Below, piece by piece: positions 8,957 through 16,940 of a stretch of DNA of 64,000 nt. Numbering within the stretch: position 1 is the stretch's first letter; every line of letters begins with the position of its first letter. This DNA is from CBDCUF01 sp965222525 (GTDB taxonomy: Bacteria > Pseudomonadota > Alphaproteobacteria > Rickettsiales > UBA8987): positions 186,001 to 250,000 of the forward strand of contig OZ244955.1 in assembly GCA_965222525.1 (NCBI GenBank). The letters run 5' to 3'. The position numbers were made by a program, and so were the translations under genes. The notes below the pieces were generated by a model. That model was not told where the DNA came from and did no database searches. It saw only the letters and a program-made list of their open reading frames with translations.

Positions 8957-9721
8957 ATGAAAGTAACTTCGTCAGAAAAAGGCTTTACATTAATCGAGCT
9001 TTCAATAGTCCTAGTTATAATTAGCCTGATAGTGGCAGGTATTGTTGGTGGGCAGTCGCTTATACATAGCGCGCAGTTAAGGTCTGTAGTCGCAGAAGTC
9101 AGAGGATTTCAAACCGCAATAAATACCTACAAAGACTATTATGGTTATTTTCCTGGCGACCATCCTAATGCTCAAAGTTACTGGCCAACGGAATGTGTTG
9201 ATATAGGAGCAAATAAATGTAATGGAAATGGGAATGGTAGAATAAATACTACTGCAACTCATGAAGAAGGATTAAGAATGTGGCAGCATTTATCGTTGGC
9301 CGCAATGACTCCAGGATCTTATACAGGAGATACTGGAGGATCCCTAGTATATACTTCTACTGCAGCAGGTACTGCGCAATTTAATTTTTTTGCTGGAATA
9401 GTTACTGATGATAACTTTCCATATTCAAAATTAAATGGAGGAAGGTATGGTGGAGCCTACTGGGTTAGCAAGAGTCAAAGTGCTATATTTTTGGCAAAAC
9501 AAGGCTTGTTGACAGGTATTGATTCAATTGTTGATGGGGTAGTAACACCGAGTGATGCAGAGGTTATAGATAAAAAAATGGACGATGGATTGCCTGGGAA
9601 GGGAGGCGTTACAAGTGCAAATCGTATAGATAATCTTTGTTTGAGTGGGACATCGCCGAATTATTCTTATAAGTTGGCTGATACCAATGAAATATGCTTG
9701 ATGTTTTTTGCAATCGACTAG
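8957..9721 (+). CDS. Type IV pilin/pseudopilin-like protein
   Basis: 254 residues with a prepilin peptidase signal: after the leader MKVTSSEK comes GFTLIELSIVLVIISLIVAG, including the Glu at mature position 5. The rest is a long helix (SLIHSAQLRSVVAEVRGFQTAINTYKDYYGYFPGDH) followed by a Gly/Asn-rich C-terminal domain with single cysteines in a CVDIGANKC pair and a distal pair near NLCLSG and EICLMF, which may form a disulphide. PilD-type processing at G|F and insertion in the inner membrane are expected. No pilus assembly genes are nearby. It is AT-rich. A TATAAT at 8945-8950 places the expected transcription start on or near the ATG, and no Shine-Dalgarno is seen. Confidence 0.85.
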   Translation: MKVTSSEKGFTLIELSIVLVIISLIVAGIVGGQSLIHSAQLRSVVAEVRGFQTAINTYKDYYGYFPGDHPNAQSYWPTECVDIGANKCNGNGNGRINTTATHEEGLRMWQHLSLAAMTPGSYTGDTGGSLVYTSTAAGTAQFNFFAGIVTDDNFPYSKLNGGRYGGAYWVSKSQSAIFLAKQGLLTGIDSIVDGVVTPSDAEVIDKKMDDGLPGKGGVTSANRIDNLCLSGTSPNYSYKLADTNEICLMFFAID

Positions 9722-10096
9722 TTATAAGAAGATTTCTGCTTTTTGTTTTTTGTGTATGGCAATAAAACCCTATCGCCCAACTACAGTTAGGTATTATGAT
9801 TACTTAGTTAACAATGTTTACATACTCGTTAGGGGTCACTATTCTCTTCGTGGTCTGATGGGACTTTTTGTTAGTTGTGTCCCGCCACAATTTGGGCTCT
9901 GACAAAGGGGGGTGCCTCTAATATACAACACGTGGTCTAAACTACGCCACATTCCGCCGCCCGATATCACCTGGCCCCTCCGCCCCTGCAGAGAATGTCC
10001 GCACTAAAAAGTGTATTTCGTTATACCGTAGATGGTTTTGCTGTATCTCCATATTTTAACTCGGTGGTGAGTCAAAGCATGCCTTAGAAGGTCTCC
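9722..10096. other. 375-base gap with no supportable gene
   Basis: Between the pilin-like gene and the dioxygenase-like gene. A 64-codon plus-strand ORF (9708-9902) overlaps the end of the pilin gene and looks accidental. The part from 9905 to 9998 is GC-rich with pyrimidine runs (GGCCCCTCCGCCCCTGC) unlike its flanks, and no repeat family of the window matches it. It may be the remains of an insertion or an unrecognised RNA. Confidence 0.3.
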
Positions 10097-10756
10097 TTAA
10101 TATCGTTTATTTTTATAGCTGCCACGGAGAGTGATGTCGAAGATATAGGCGGTTTCGCCGTTTATTTTAACCTTGCGGGCGGTGATGTTGGACAGGTCAT
10201 CCGGTGACAGGTCTGCAAGGTCGGAGTCGCCGCTATTCATATCATCCGGCATATACATACGGGTATTGGTAGAGCCCATATCATCATGTTTTATGCGGAA
10301 ATTGAGATATGATGAGGAATCCGCATCCATAGCGCCGGGATATATGGTAATAAAATCAAACTGGCCGGAATTGTCAGTATAGACTCTGCCGGCACCAAGA
10401 AAATTCTTGTCTACAGGACGATCGCTGCCGGTATCTCCCTTATACCGTCCGAAAGTATTGGGCTGCCACATCTCTACCGCCGCCCATTGCACCGGTTTGC
10501 AATCCTCATCCATCACCCTGCCGAATACATGAATTACCTTGCCTTTAGCTACTGTAGGCAGGCCGGTTTTACGACGTAGATTATTGGTTTTATGTATGGA
10601 TGCAGGAGGAAATGCAGACTCAGGAAACTCAACCTGCGGAGTACATTCAATACGGACAGGAAAATTAACCTTTGCCTGTGCGTTTGAGGCAAACAGCGAT
10701 ATTACGCCTGTAAATAAAATTGTGATAATACCGGTATGTAAAGCTTTTGTGAACAT
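10097..10756 (-). CDS. Secreted intradiol-dioxygenase-fold protein lacking the iron ligands
   Basis: 219 residues from the ATG at 10756 (a TTG at 10777 would add seven residues). A signal peptide ends at about Ala28 (SNAQA). Residues about 72-156 follow the protocatechuate/catechol intradiol dioxygenase fold: GKVIHVFGRVMDEDCKPVQ, AAVEMWQPNTFGRY, GAGRVYTDNSGQFDF, TIYPG. Family members bind Fe(III) with two Tyr and a HIH pair; here Tyr105 (GRY) is kept, but the segment that should hold the His pair reads YLNFRIKH (150-157), and the second Tyr has no clear match. Ring cleavage therefore looks unlikely. It is the last gene of the minus-strand ruvC cluster, 34 bases after ruvC. Confidence 0.7.
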   Translation of the reverse strand: MFTKALHTGIITILFTGVISLFASNAQAKVNFPVRIECTPQVEFPESAFPPASIHKTNNLRRKTGLPTVAKGKVIHVFGRVMDEDCKPVQWAAVEMWQPNTFGRYKGDTGSDRPVDKNFLGAGRVYTDNSGQFDFITIYPGAMDADSSSYLNFRIKHDDMGSTNTRMYMPDDMNSGDSDLADLSPDDLSNITARKVKINGETAYIFDITLRGSYKNKRY

Positions 10757-10790
10757 GACAGGTAAAATATAACACAAAATGAATCAAATT

Positions 10791-11303
10791 TCACGCAGAA
10801 ATACCTATTTTATTGTTTTTTATCCAGTTTTCGCTCTGTCTATGATGGGCGTGGCATATCGCCACTGCCAGCGCATCTGCAGCGTCAGCACCATCTATGG
10901 AGGCTTTCGGTAGCAGCATTTGTACCATGGCGGTGATTTGCTCCTTATCCGCCCGTCCAACGCCCACAACCGACTTTTTAACCTTGGTAGACGCATATTC
11001 CCTTGGATTCAGGCCGAAAAGGGATATGGTCATTATGAGCACACCACGGGCATGTCCCAGTTTCAGCGATGACAGGGCGTTTTTATTCTGGAAAGTTTCC
11101 TCAATTGCCGCTTCATCGGGGTTATGGGCTTCCAACACCGATTGCAGCCCTCTATTCAAAGCAAGGAGACGACCGGCAAGCGGCTGTTTATCACTGGTGG
11201 ATATAGTCCCGCACGCAATATAGCACAGGCTGTTATCCCTAGATTCTATCACCCCCCAGCCGGTTTTGTTGAGTCCCGGGTCTATCCCTAGTATTTTCGT
11301 CAT
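10791..11303 (-). CDS. ruvC: Holliday junction endonuclease RuvC
   Basis: 170 residues. It cuts Holliday junctions in recombinational repair. The RNase H-like fold and acidic catalytic residues are visible: Asp in ILGIDPGLNKTGWGV (residue 8), Glu in AAIEETFQNKN, and the Asp pair in DGADAADALAVAICH. A Shine-Dalgarno (CAGGAAA) precedes the ATG. The first 65 bases overlap the 3' end of the upstream membrane-protein gene in another frame. ruvA and ruvB are not in the window; instead ruvC sits at the end of a cluster that begins with a toxin-antitoxin-like pair. Confidence 0.96.
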   Translation of the reverse strand: MTKILGIDPGLNKTGWGVIESRDNSLCYIACGTISTSDKQPLAGRLLALNRGLQSVLEAHNPDEAAIEETFQNKNALSSLKLGHARGVLIMTISLFGLNPREYASTKVKKSVVGVGRADKEQITAMVQMLLPKASIDGADAADALAVAICHAHHRQSENWIKNNKIGISA

Positions 11304-11730
11304 TTTCCTGCTGTATCTCCTTATGCTGGCCTATTATACCGTCGATAACCCTGCGTATCTGCGAATCATCGTCGGAGAAGAAATATACTCCCGCCGCTAT
11401 TGCGATTATAGCCAGTAAAATCCCCAGTGTGGAGAAAAATAACTCGAATAATGAGGAGAATATCACCAGTATGATATTGAATATCTGGGTGATTATGAAG
11501 AATATGGCGTAGAAAATTATCGAAATCACCGAGCCGAATGCACCGAATTTCTCATAGGCATTGGAAATTTCCGGATCACTTTCGTTATCCGGAGCTACAC
11601 CAAAATTATGTCGCCTGCGCTGCTCGGCAAGCATAGCCCTGTTTTCAGCACTCAGTTCATCATCAACTGCTTCCGGAGAATATCCGGCCTTATCCTTTCT
11701 ACCCGGTATTTTTGAAAATAATTTTTTCAT
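11239..11730 (-). CDS. Membrane protein of unknown function overlapping ruvC
   Basis: 163 residues from the ATG at 11730, which overlaps the stop of the HTH gene as ATGA; a start seven codons upstream (11751) is possible but less likely. After a basic N-terminus (MKKLFSKIPGRKDKAG) two adjacent hydrophobic stretches cover about residues 66-112 (SVISIIFYAIFFIITQIFN and ELFFSTLGILLAIIAIAAG), followed by a charged tail rich in Gln, Asn and Asp. The tail is encoded in the 65 bases shared with ruvC. I do not recognise the family. The ATGA junction argues for translational coupling with the antitoxin-like gene. Confidence 0.7.
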   Translation of the reverse strand: MKKLFSKIPGRKDKAGYSPEAVDDELSAENRAMLAEQRRRHNFGVAPDNESDPEISNAYEKFGAFGSVISIIFYAIFFIITQIFNIILVIFSSLFELFFSTLGILLAIIAIAAGVYFFSDDDSQIRRVIDGIIGQHKEIQQENDENTRDRPGTQQNRLGGDRI

Positions 11731-12197
11731 GCCGCCAGCTTTGCCTGCCATCCATTGCTTGTTTCGGCAAACTCAAGACGCTCATTTTCGAATTCTTGCA
11801 ATCTCGTCAATTCATCACATATCTTCAGAGCATTCTCATCATTGTCAAGATATGCCAGGTAAAATGTCCTTATCAGCCTGTCAGCAGTAGCCCCTATTCC
11901 CGATTTATCCCTTTCCCACCTGCTCACCTGGTCTTCAGTAACTCCGAGCAGCTTCGAAAGCTTGAACTGGCTCATATCCATTTCAGCCCTTAAAAACCTT
12001 ACCTCCTTACCGGTAAGCTTTGGCAGGTTGCGCACAATAAAACAGCCGATTGCTTCATGTAGCTGGTCGGCATGCATAATTGACACCCCACCGCCATAAT
12101 TAGTATCGTGCAGTTCATAGCCATTCGCCAGATAAACATAACCCAGACCGCATTCGGAATAATGATAAAAACCGTCTTCTGTAATTGCTGTAGTCAT
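11727..12197 (-). CDS. HTH (XRE/MqsA-type) antitoxin-like regulator
   Basis: 156 residues. The C-terminal half holds a helix-turn-helix: LTGKEVRFLRAEMDMSQFKLSKLLGVTEDQVSRWERDKSGIG (about residues 60-102), the arrangement found in MqsA and in YgiT-type antitoxins, where the HTH follows LTG.E.R.LR. The N-terminal part (YVYLANGYELHDTNYGGGVSIMHADQLHEAIG) lacks the zinc-binding cysteines of MqsA. It lies 29 bases after the DUF4258 gene and would bind and neutralise that protein while repressing the shared promoter; the palindrome at 12579-12593 is the likely operator. The function is inferred from architecture. Confidence 0.8.
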   Translation of the reverse strand: MTTAITEDGFYHYSECGLGYVYLANGYELHDTNYGGGVSIMHADQLHEAIGCFIVRNLPKLTGKEVRFLRAEMDMSQFKLSKLLGVTEDQVSRWERDKSGIGATADRLIRTFYLAYLDNDENALKICDELTRLQEFENERLEFAETSNGWQAKLAA

Positions 12198-12226
12198 TGT
12201 TATATTTCCTTCAATTTATATTTACC

Positions 12227-12577
12227 TCAATCAAGCCACATTACAGTGACAACCTCCAGAAAATCACCACGTTTTATAATTGTAACCGTTGCCGCATCCC
12301 TGCATCCGCGATGCCTGATATTCTCCACCCTGTATCGCCAGTCGCCATATTTATCCTTCTTTGCTTCTATCCTGACTATTCCTTCCCGTAATATATCGTA
12401 AATATCCCTGTTGATAAAATCACGTTCTGCCATCTGTTCCTTGGCATGCGGGCTGAGAATGACTTTACTGGTATCCCTGGCAATATCATTGATTCTTCTT
12501 TGTGCTTCTATAGATGATAGTTTGGCTACAGGCCTACCTTTCCTAGCCTTTGTCATATCAGTAACCTTGCCACCCAT
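12227..12577 (-). CDS. DUF4258-family protein, probable toxin partner
   Basis: 116 residues. The core from about residue 40 matches DUF4258: LSPHAKEQMAERDFINRDIYDILREG, then GDWRYRVEN, RDAATVTIIKRGDFLEVVTVMW. This family has the size and RelE/MqsR-like alpha-beta layout of small RNA-cleaving toxins, but activity has not been shown here. An N-terminal basic stretch (KARKGRPVAKLSS) precedes it; the second Met (codon at 12556) is an alternative start. It comes first in the pair, before the HTH gene, as in mqsRA and higBA. Promoter and operator lie directly upstream with almost no 5' leader. Confidence 0.75.
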   Translation of the reverse strand: MGGKVTDMTKARKGRPVAKLSSIEAQRRINDIARDTSKVILSPHAKEQMAERDFINRDIYDILREGIVRIEAKKDKYGDWRYRVENIRHRGCRDAATVTIIKRGDFLEVVTVMWLD

Positions 12578-12612
12578 GCCGACATTATGTCGGATTTGTG
12601 TCCAATTGTCAA
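12578..12612 (-). promoter_or_regulatory. Promoter and palindromic operator of the DUF4258/HTH pair
   Basis: On the minus strand: -35 TTGACA (12607-12612), a 17-base spacer, -10 CATAAT (12584-12589). The -10 lies inside a perfect 15-base palindrome CCGACATAATGTCGG (12579-12593), the expected place for an autorepressor. Transcription should start about seven bases downstream of the -10, which is the A of the ATG at 12577, so the message may be leaderless. Confidence 0.75.
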
Positions 12613-12677
12613 GAATATTTCATTGAGGCGTTTTCTATAAGTTATTCCTCGACTAAAGATATTTATTTTGGCATATC

Positions 12678-14459
12678 GTGGAGGTTATGCGCAACAGGAT
12701 TAACAGCGATATACGTAAAGGAAATGTAAGGAATCTGCGTCACCTGGCCGGATATCTGCGGCCGTATAAAAAGCTCATTATAGCGGTGTTTATCTCGCTG
12801 GTTGTTTCTTCTACCGCCGTGCTGAGTATGGGAGTGGGAGTGCGTTACCTGGTGGATAACGGGTTCAGTTCCGGTAATTCCTCGCTGCTTGATAATGCGC
12901 TGCTGATATTGCTAGGGATAACCGTTGTGCTGGCACTGTCCAGCTTTGCGAGATTTTCTCTGATTACAAGACTGGGCGAGCGGGTGATAGCCGATATCAG
13001 GCGGGATATTTTCCGGAAGCTGGTAAATATTTCTCCGGGATTTTTCGAGACTACCAGAACCGGCGAAGTGCTTTCCCGCATTACCACTGATACTACTGTC
13101 CTGCAAATCGTTATCGGTAGCTCGGTAGCGGTTGCGCTACGCAATATATTACTGCTGACCGGCGGGATTACACTGCTGATTATGACCAGCCCCAAACTGG
13201 CCGGATATATAGCGGTAATGATTCCGCTTATAATATTGCCGATATTGCTTCTGGGACGGAAGGTACGGCATCTGGCCCGGCGGGCGCAGAAAAAGGTGGC
13301 CGAGCTTTCCTCCAATGTTGAGGAGGCACTTTACGGGATAAAAACCGTACAGGCATATAACCGCCAGCAATCGGAATATGAGCGGTTTTCCGGACGGGTA
13401 CAGGCTGCGTTTGATGCGGCAATGGACAGGGTACGGGTACGGGCGGTGCTGACTGCATTGGTGATATTGCTGGCATTCGGCTCGGTCGGAGTGATTTTAT
13501 GGCTGGGAGGTCATGAGGTGCTGGCAGGTAATATGAGTGCGGGAGAATTGTCTTCTTTCGTGTTTTATTCACTGGTGGTTGCCGGTGCATTCGGGGCTAT
13601 AAGCGAGGTTATAGGCGATATACAGCGTGCAGCAGGGAGCGCAGAAGGGTTACTGGAAATACTCAATGCAAAGTCGGTGGTTAATAATCCCGAACAGCCG
13701 GTTATGTTTCCCGACAAGGCCAAAGCGGCAGTAGAGTTTGATAATGTGGTTTTCCACTATCCGACAAGGCAGGATATTGCTGCAATTGCGGAAGTTTCTT
13801 TCCGGGTTGCAGAGGGAGAAACGGTAGCGCTGGTCGGGCCTTCAGGGGCAGGAAAAAGCACGATATTACAGCTTTTACTGCGGTTTTATGACCCTGATAG
13901 CGGGGTAATAAAACTTGATGATATTGATATACGGGAACTTGATTTGCAGGATTTGCGTAATATGTTCGCGTATGTACCGCAGGAACCGGTGATTTTCTCC
14001 GCCTCCGCCCGTGATAATATTGCATATGGGCGCAAGGGGGCCACCGAAAGTGAAATAATGGAAGCAGCGAAAATTGCCCGTGCTATGGATTTTATTGAGA
14101 GCCTGCCGGAAGGTATGGATAGCTTTCTGGGCGAAAAGGGGGTACGGCTTTCCGGCGGTGAGCGTCAACGGATAGCAATCGCACGGGCGGTGCTGCGCAA
14201 TCCAGGGATATTACTGCTGGATGAGGCCACCAGTGCACTTGATTCGGAGAATGAAAAGCTGGTACAGGATGCGCTGGATGAAGCAATGCAGGACAGAACT
14301 ACAATAGTAATAGCCCACCGGCTTTCAACCGTACAAAAGGCCGACCGTATTATCGTTATAAATAACGGCCGTATCGAAACCGAAGGAACCCATAAACAAC
14401 TGATGAAAAAGGACAACTTATATAAACGCCTGGCCGAGATACAGTTCTCGGGGGAGTAA
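12678..14459 (+). CDS. MsbA-like ABC exporter (fused permease and ATPase)
   Basis: 593 residues: a six-span permease domain (about residues 20-320; YLRPYKKLIIAVFISLVVSST, LIILPILLL, LTALVILLAFGSVGVILWL) fused to an ATPase. Walker A GPSGAGKST is near residue 387, the signature LSGGERQRIAIARA near 491, Walker B ILLLDEATSALD near 512, and the switch His in IAHRLSTV. Such half-transporters work as homodimers; the closest relatives export lipids or drugs, and lipid A flipping is one option, but the substrate is open. The start is GTG at 12678; an ATG at 12687 follows a GGAGG by only two bases. It is divergent from the DUF4258 pair. Confidence 0.9.
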   Translation: MEVMRNRINSDIRKGNVRNLRHLAGYLRPYKKLIIAVFISLVVSSTAVLSMGVGVRYLVDNGFSSGNSSLLDNALLILLGITVVLALSSFARFSLITRLGERVIADIRRDIFRKLVNISPGFFETTRTGEVLSRITTDTTVLQIVIGSSVAVALRNILLLTGGITLLIMTSPKLAGYIAVMIPLIILPILLLGRKVRHLARRAQKKVAELSSNVEEALYGIKTVQAYNRQQSEYERFSGRVQAAFDAAMDRVRVRAVLTALVILLAFGSVGVILWLGGHEVLAGNMSAGELSSFVFYSLVVAGAFGAISEVIGDIQRAAGSAEGLLEILNAKSVVNNPEQPVMFPDKAKAAVEFDNVVFHYPTRQDIAAIAEVSFRVAEGETVALVGPSGAGKSTILQLLLRFYDPDSGVIKLDDIDIRELDLQDLRNMFAYVPQEPVIFSASARDNIAYGRKGATESEIMEAAKIARAMDFIESLPEGMDSFLGEKGVRLSGGERQRIAIARAVLRNPGILLLDEATSALDSENEKLVQDALDEAMQDRTTIVIAHRLSTVQKADRIIVINNGRIETEGTHKQLMKKDNLYKRLAEIQFSGE

Positions 14460-14541
14460 ATGCGGCTTCTTCCATAGATTTTGCTTTTGTTGCAGAAATA
14501 TTGTATTAGTAGAACTTTGAATTCTGAATTCCATACTCTAT

Positions 14542-15642
14542 ATGAGCTTTAAATGTGGCATAGTCGGATTACCGAATGTGGGAAAGTCAACGTTGTTTAA
14601 TGCACTGACCAGTACTGCTGCTGCCGAGGCGGCAAATTACCCTTTTTGCACGATTGAGCCGAATGTCGGGCGGGTTAATGTTCCTGATGAGCGGTTATAT
14701 AAGCTTGCAGAGCTGGCTAAATCGGCGAAAGTCCTGCCTAACCAGATTGAATTCGTTGACATTGCAGGGCTGGTCAGGGGGGCCAGCAAGGGCGAGGGAC
14801 TTGGCAACCAGTTCCTGTCACATATCCGTGAGGTGGAGGTAATTGTTTATGTGCTGCGCTGTTTTGAAAGCGGTGATATTACCCATGTTGAAGGTAGTGT
14901 TGACCCGATACGTGACCTTGAGATTGTCGAGACAGAGCTTGTACTGTCTGACCTTGAATCGCTGCAGAAGCGTATCCCTAACCTTGAGAAGAAAATCCGT
15001 GGTAATGACAAGGAGGCGAAGGCGCAGCTTGTGCTGGTAGAGCAGCTTATCCCACTATTGGATGAAGGTAAGCCAGCCCGTATTGCTGATATTGGTGATG
15101 AACAACAGCGGACATTCAGGATGCTCCACCTGCTGACCTCCAAGCCTGCAATGTATGTATGCAATATGAGTGAGGATGAGGTGACCTCCGGCAATCAGTA
15201 TTCCGGGCAGGTGCAAAAACGGGCGGAAGCGGAAGGGGCAAGCTGTGCATTAATTTCCGCCCGTATTGAGGAGGAAATTGCCGGTCTTGACAGCGACGAT
15301 GAAAAGCAGGAATTTCTGGAAACTCTTGGCTTGAAGGAAACCGGATTGAGTCAGATAATCCGTTGTTGCTATAATTTACTGGATTTGAATACATTTTTTA
15401 CCGTAGGTCCCAAGGAAGCTCGGGCATGGACAGTACAGCGCAATTCCCTCGCACCGGAAGCAGCCGGAGTAATCCATACTGACTTCCAGCGTGGGTTTAT
15501 CTGCGCCGAGACTATCTCCGCCGAGGATTACATCTCATGCGGCAGTGAGCAGTCGGCAAAGGATGCCGGAAAACTCCGTACCGAGGGCAAGGACTACGTC
15601 ATCCGTGACGGCGATGTCTTCCACTTCAGGTTTAATGTTTAA
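14542..15642 (+). CDS. ychF: Ribosome-associated ATPase YchF (OLA1 family)
   Basis: 366 residues, full length. Walker A GLPNVGKST at 9-17, switch region ANYPFCTIEPNVG, DIAGLVRGASKGEGLGNQFL, and the G4 position reads NMSED (N..E) rather than NKxD, as in YchF proteins, which prefer ATP. The C-terminal TGS domain contains FFTVGPKEARAWTV, HTDFQRGFICAE and GKDYVIRDGDVFHFRFNV. It acts on ribosomes and in the stress response in other bacteria. It is usually next to pth, but here stands 82 bases after the ABC exporter and is convergent with frr. Confidence 0.96.
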   Translation: MSFKCGIVGLPNVGKSTLFNALTSTAAAEAANYPFCTIEPNVGRVNVPDERLYKLAELAKSAKVLPNQIEFVDIAGLVRGASKGEGLGNQFLSHIREVEVIVYVLRCFESGDITHVEGSVDPIRDLEIVETELVLSDLESLQKRIPNLEKKIRGNDKEAKAQLVLVEQLIPLLDEGKPARIADIGDEQQRTFRMLHLLTSKPAMYVCNMSEDEVTSGNQYSGQVQKRAEAEGASCALISARIEEEIAGLDSDDEKQEFLETLGLKETGLSQIIRCCYNLLDLNTFFTVGPKEARAWTVQRNSLAPEAAGVIHTDFQRGFICAETISAEDYISCGSEQSAKDAGKLRTEGKDYVIRDGDVFHFRFNV

Positions 15643-15710
15643 AACTTTCAGGACTGTAGGAAGTAAAAGTGTACGGAACGACAGTGTGTTTGCACTATGA
15701 ACAGCTTGTC

Positions 15711-16262
15711 CTAAACGGTCATGATATCGTCTTCCTTGGCTTTGAGGGCATCGTCGATTTTGCCTACAAGCTCGTCGGTGAGTTTCTGGACTTCATCAGC
15801 CCTGGTGTGCTGTTCATCTTCGGAAATATCTCCGGCTTTTTCGGCTTTCTTGAGCGAGTCCATGCCGTCACGGCGGACATTGCGTACTGCTACCCGCGCC
15901 TTTTCAGCATATTGATGCGCAACCTTGACCAGCTCCTTGCGGCGTTCCTCGGTTAAGTCAGGCAGCGGTATCCGCACCAGCGCACCGTCACTGGAAGGGT
16001 TCAAACCGAGATTCGAACTGGCTATAGCCTTCTCCACCGCCGGTACATTGCCCTGATCCCAGACCTGTAATGTAATCAGACGTGGTTCAGGTACATTGAT
16101 AGAAGCTACCTGATTAAGCGGCATAGAGGAGCCGTATACGTCAACATTTACCCCTTCAACCAGGCTGACCGACGCACGGCCGGTACGCAACCCCGACAAT
16201 TCCTTGCTAAACGCTGCCAGCGCCCCTTCCATTCTTTTTCTTAAATCGTTTATGTCGGCCAT
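15711..16262 (-). CDS. frr: Ribosome recycling factor
   Basis: 183 residues. With EF-G it splits post-termination ribosomes. Diagnostic motifs: ALAAFSKELSGLRTGRAS, GSSMPLNQVASINVPEPRLITLQVWD, and LTEERRKELVKVAHQYAEKARVAVRNVRRDG. A GGAGAGGG Shine-Dalgarno sits in the end of the preceding gene, six bases of spacer away. In most proteobacteria frr follows pyrH; here its partner is the PH/SHOCT gene at 16269. Confidence 0.97.
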   Translation of the reverse strand: MADINDLRKRMEGALAAFSKELSGLRTGRASVSLVEGVNVDVYGSSMPLNQVASINVPEPRLITLQVWDQGNVPAVEKAIASSNLGLNPSSDGALVRIPLPDLTEERRKELVKVAHQYAEKARVAVRNVRRDGMDSLKKAEKAGDISEDEQHTRADEVQKLTDELVGKIDDALKAKEDDIMTV

Positions 16263-16268
16263 ATTTTT

Positions 16269-16775
16269 TCAAACCCTCTCCAGTAACTCCTGTTTCTTGC
16301 TGTTAAACTCTTCCTCTGTAATTATCCCGTCTTCCTTTAATTCCGCCAGCTTCCTTATGAAATCGGCCATATCATAACTGCCCCCATCTTCATCGCCATA
16401 ACCCATATTATCGCTCATCCGCGACCTTAATTCCTTCATAAACTCGGTAAGCCGCTCCTTGTCAACCGAGGAAATGCCGGGATAAAAGCTTACACAACCA
16501 TTGACAAAGTAAAAATTTATCCCCTTGGTACGGAAACCCGACCATTCATCAATAGTCGTAATCATCTCAATCGGCAGTGTAACCAGGTCATCGCCGAATA
16601 AACGCTTGCCGTAGCGGATAATCCGCCTGTCAGTCAGAGCAAGCACACAAGCCCGTTTCTGCCCCGAAGAGGCTGCTCCCCATACCGCCGCTACAACTTC
16701 CTCATCATCAGGCAATCTTTCCCGAATTTCCTCGAGATTCCCGTCATAGGAATTTATGCGCAGCTTCTTGAACAT
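16269..16775 (-). CDS. Bacterial PH-domain protein with C-terminal SHOCT domain
   Basis: 168 residues from the ATG at 16775 (a TTG at 16781 is the alternative). Residues about 20-125 look like a YokE/bPH domain: VVAAVWGAASSGQKRACVLALTDRRIIRYGKRLFGDDLVTLPIEMITTID, then INFYFVNGCVSFY. The last 33 residues are a SHOCT domain: DFIRKLAELKEDGIITEEEFNSKKQELLERV, a short helical oligomerisation motif. No membrane span is seen, so it is likely cytoplasmic. It directly precedes frr. The large palindrome at 16795-16940 separates it from ssb. Confidence 0.8.
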   Translation of the reverse strand: MFKKLRINSYDGNLEEIRERLPDDEEVVAAVWGAASSGQKRACVLALTDRRIIRYGKRLFGDDLVTLPIEMITTIDEWSGFRTKGINFYFVNGCVSFYPGISSVDKERLTEFMKELRSRMSDNMGYGDEDGGSYDMADFIRKLAELKEDGIITEEEFNSKKQELLERV

Positions 16776-16794
16776 CTCCAAACCTGGATGTGTC

Positions 16795-16940
16795 TAGAAT
16801 GTGTTTATATTTCGCTAGGCTGAGGCAGATAGCGAAGGTTTTCGAGACCCGTAGCGCAGCGTACTTTTTCGTACGTGAGCAACGGAAGCGCAGAAAACCA
16901 AGCTAGATGCCCAGCATAGTAGAAATATAAACACATTCTA
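16795..16940. repeat. 146-base palindromic element between ssb and the PH/SHOCT gene
   Basis: Perfect 19-base inverted ends TAGAATGTGTTTATATTTC (16795-16813 and its complement at 16922-16940) enclose a weaker palindrome (GGTTTTC..., GCTAG..., CGTAC-TTTTTC-GTACG at the centre). The ends read TA on both sides, as expected of a TA-target transposon derivative. There is no transposase inside, so MITE-like is the best description. The right end overlaps the ssb stop codon (16938-16940), and the left end lies 19 bases before the start of the next gene. Confidence 0.8.

Noticed and set aside
9708..9902. 64-codon ORF overlapping the pilin-like gene
   Set aside because: Overlaps a real gene end and has no support.
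11239..11751. Upstream start of the membrane gene at 11751
   Set aside because: The ATGA overlap at 11730 is the better start; the longer form adds only AGKAGG-type residues.
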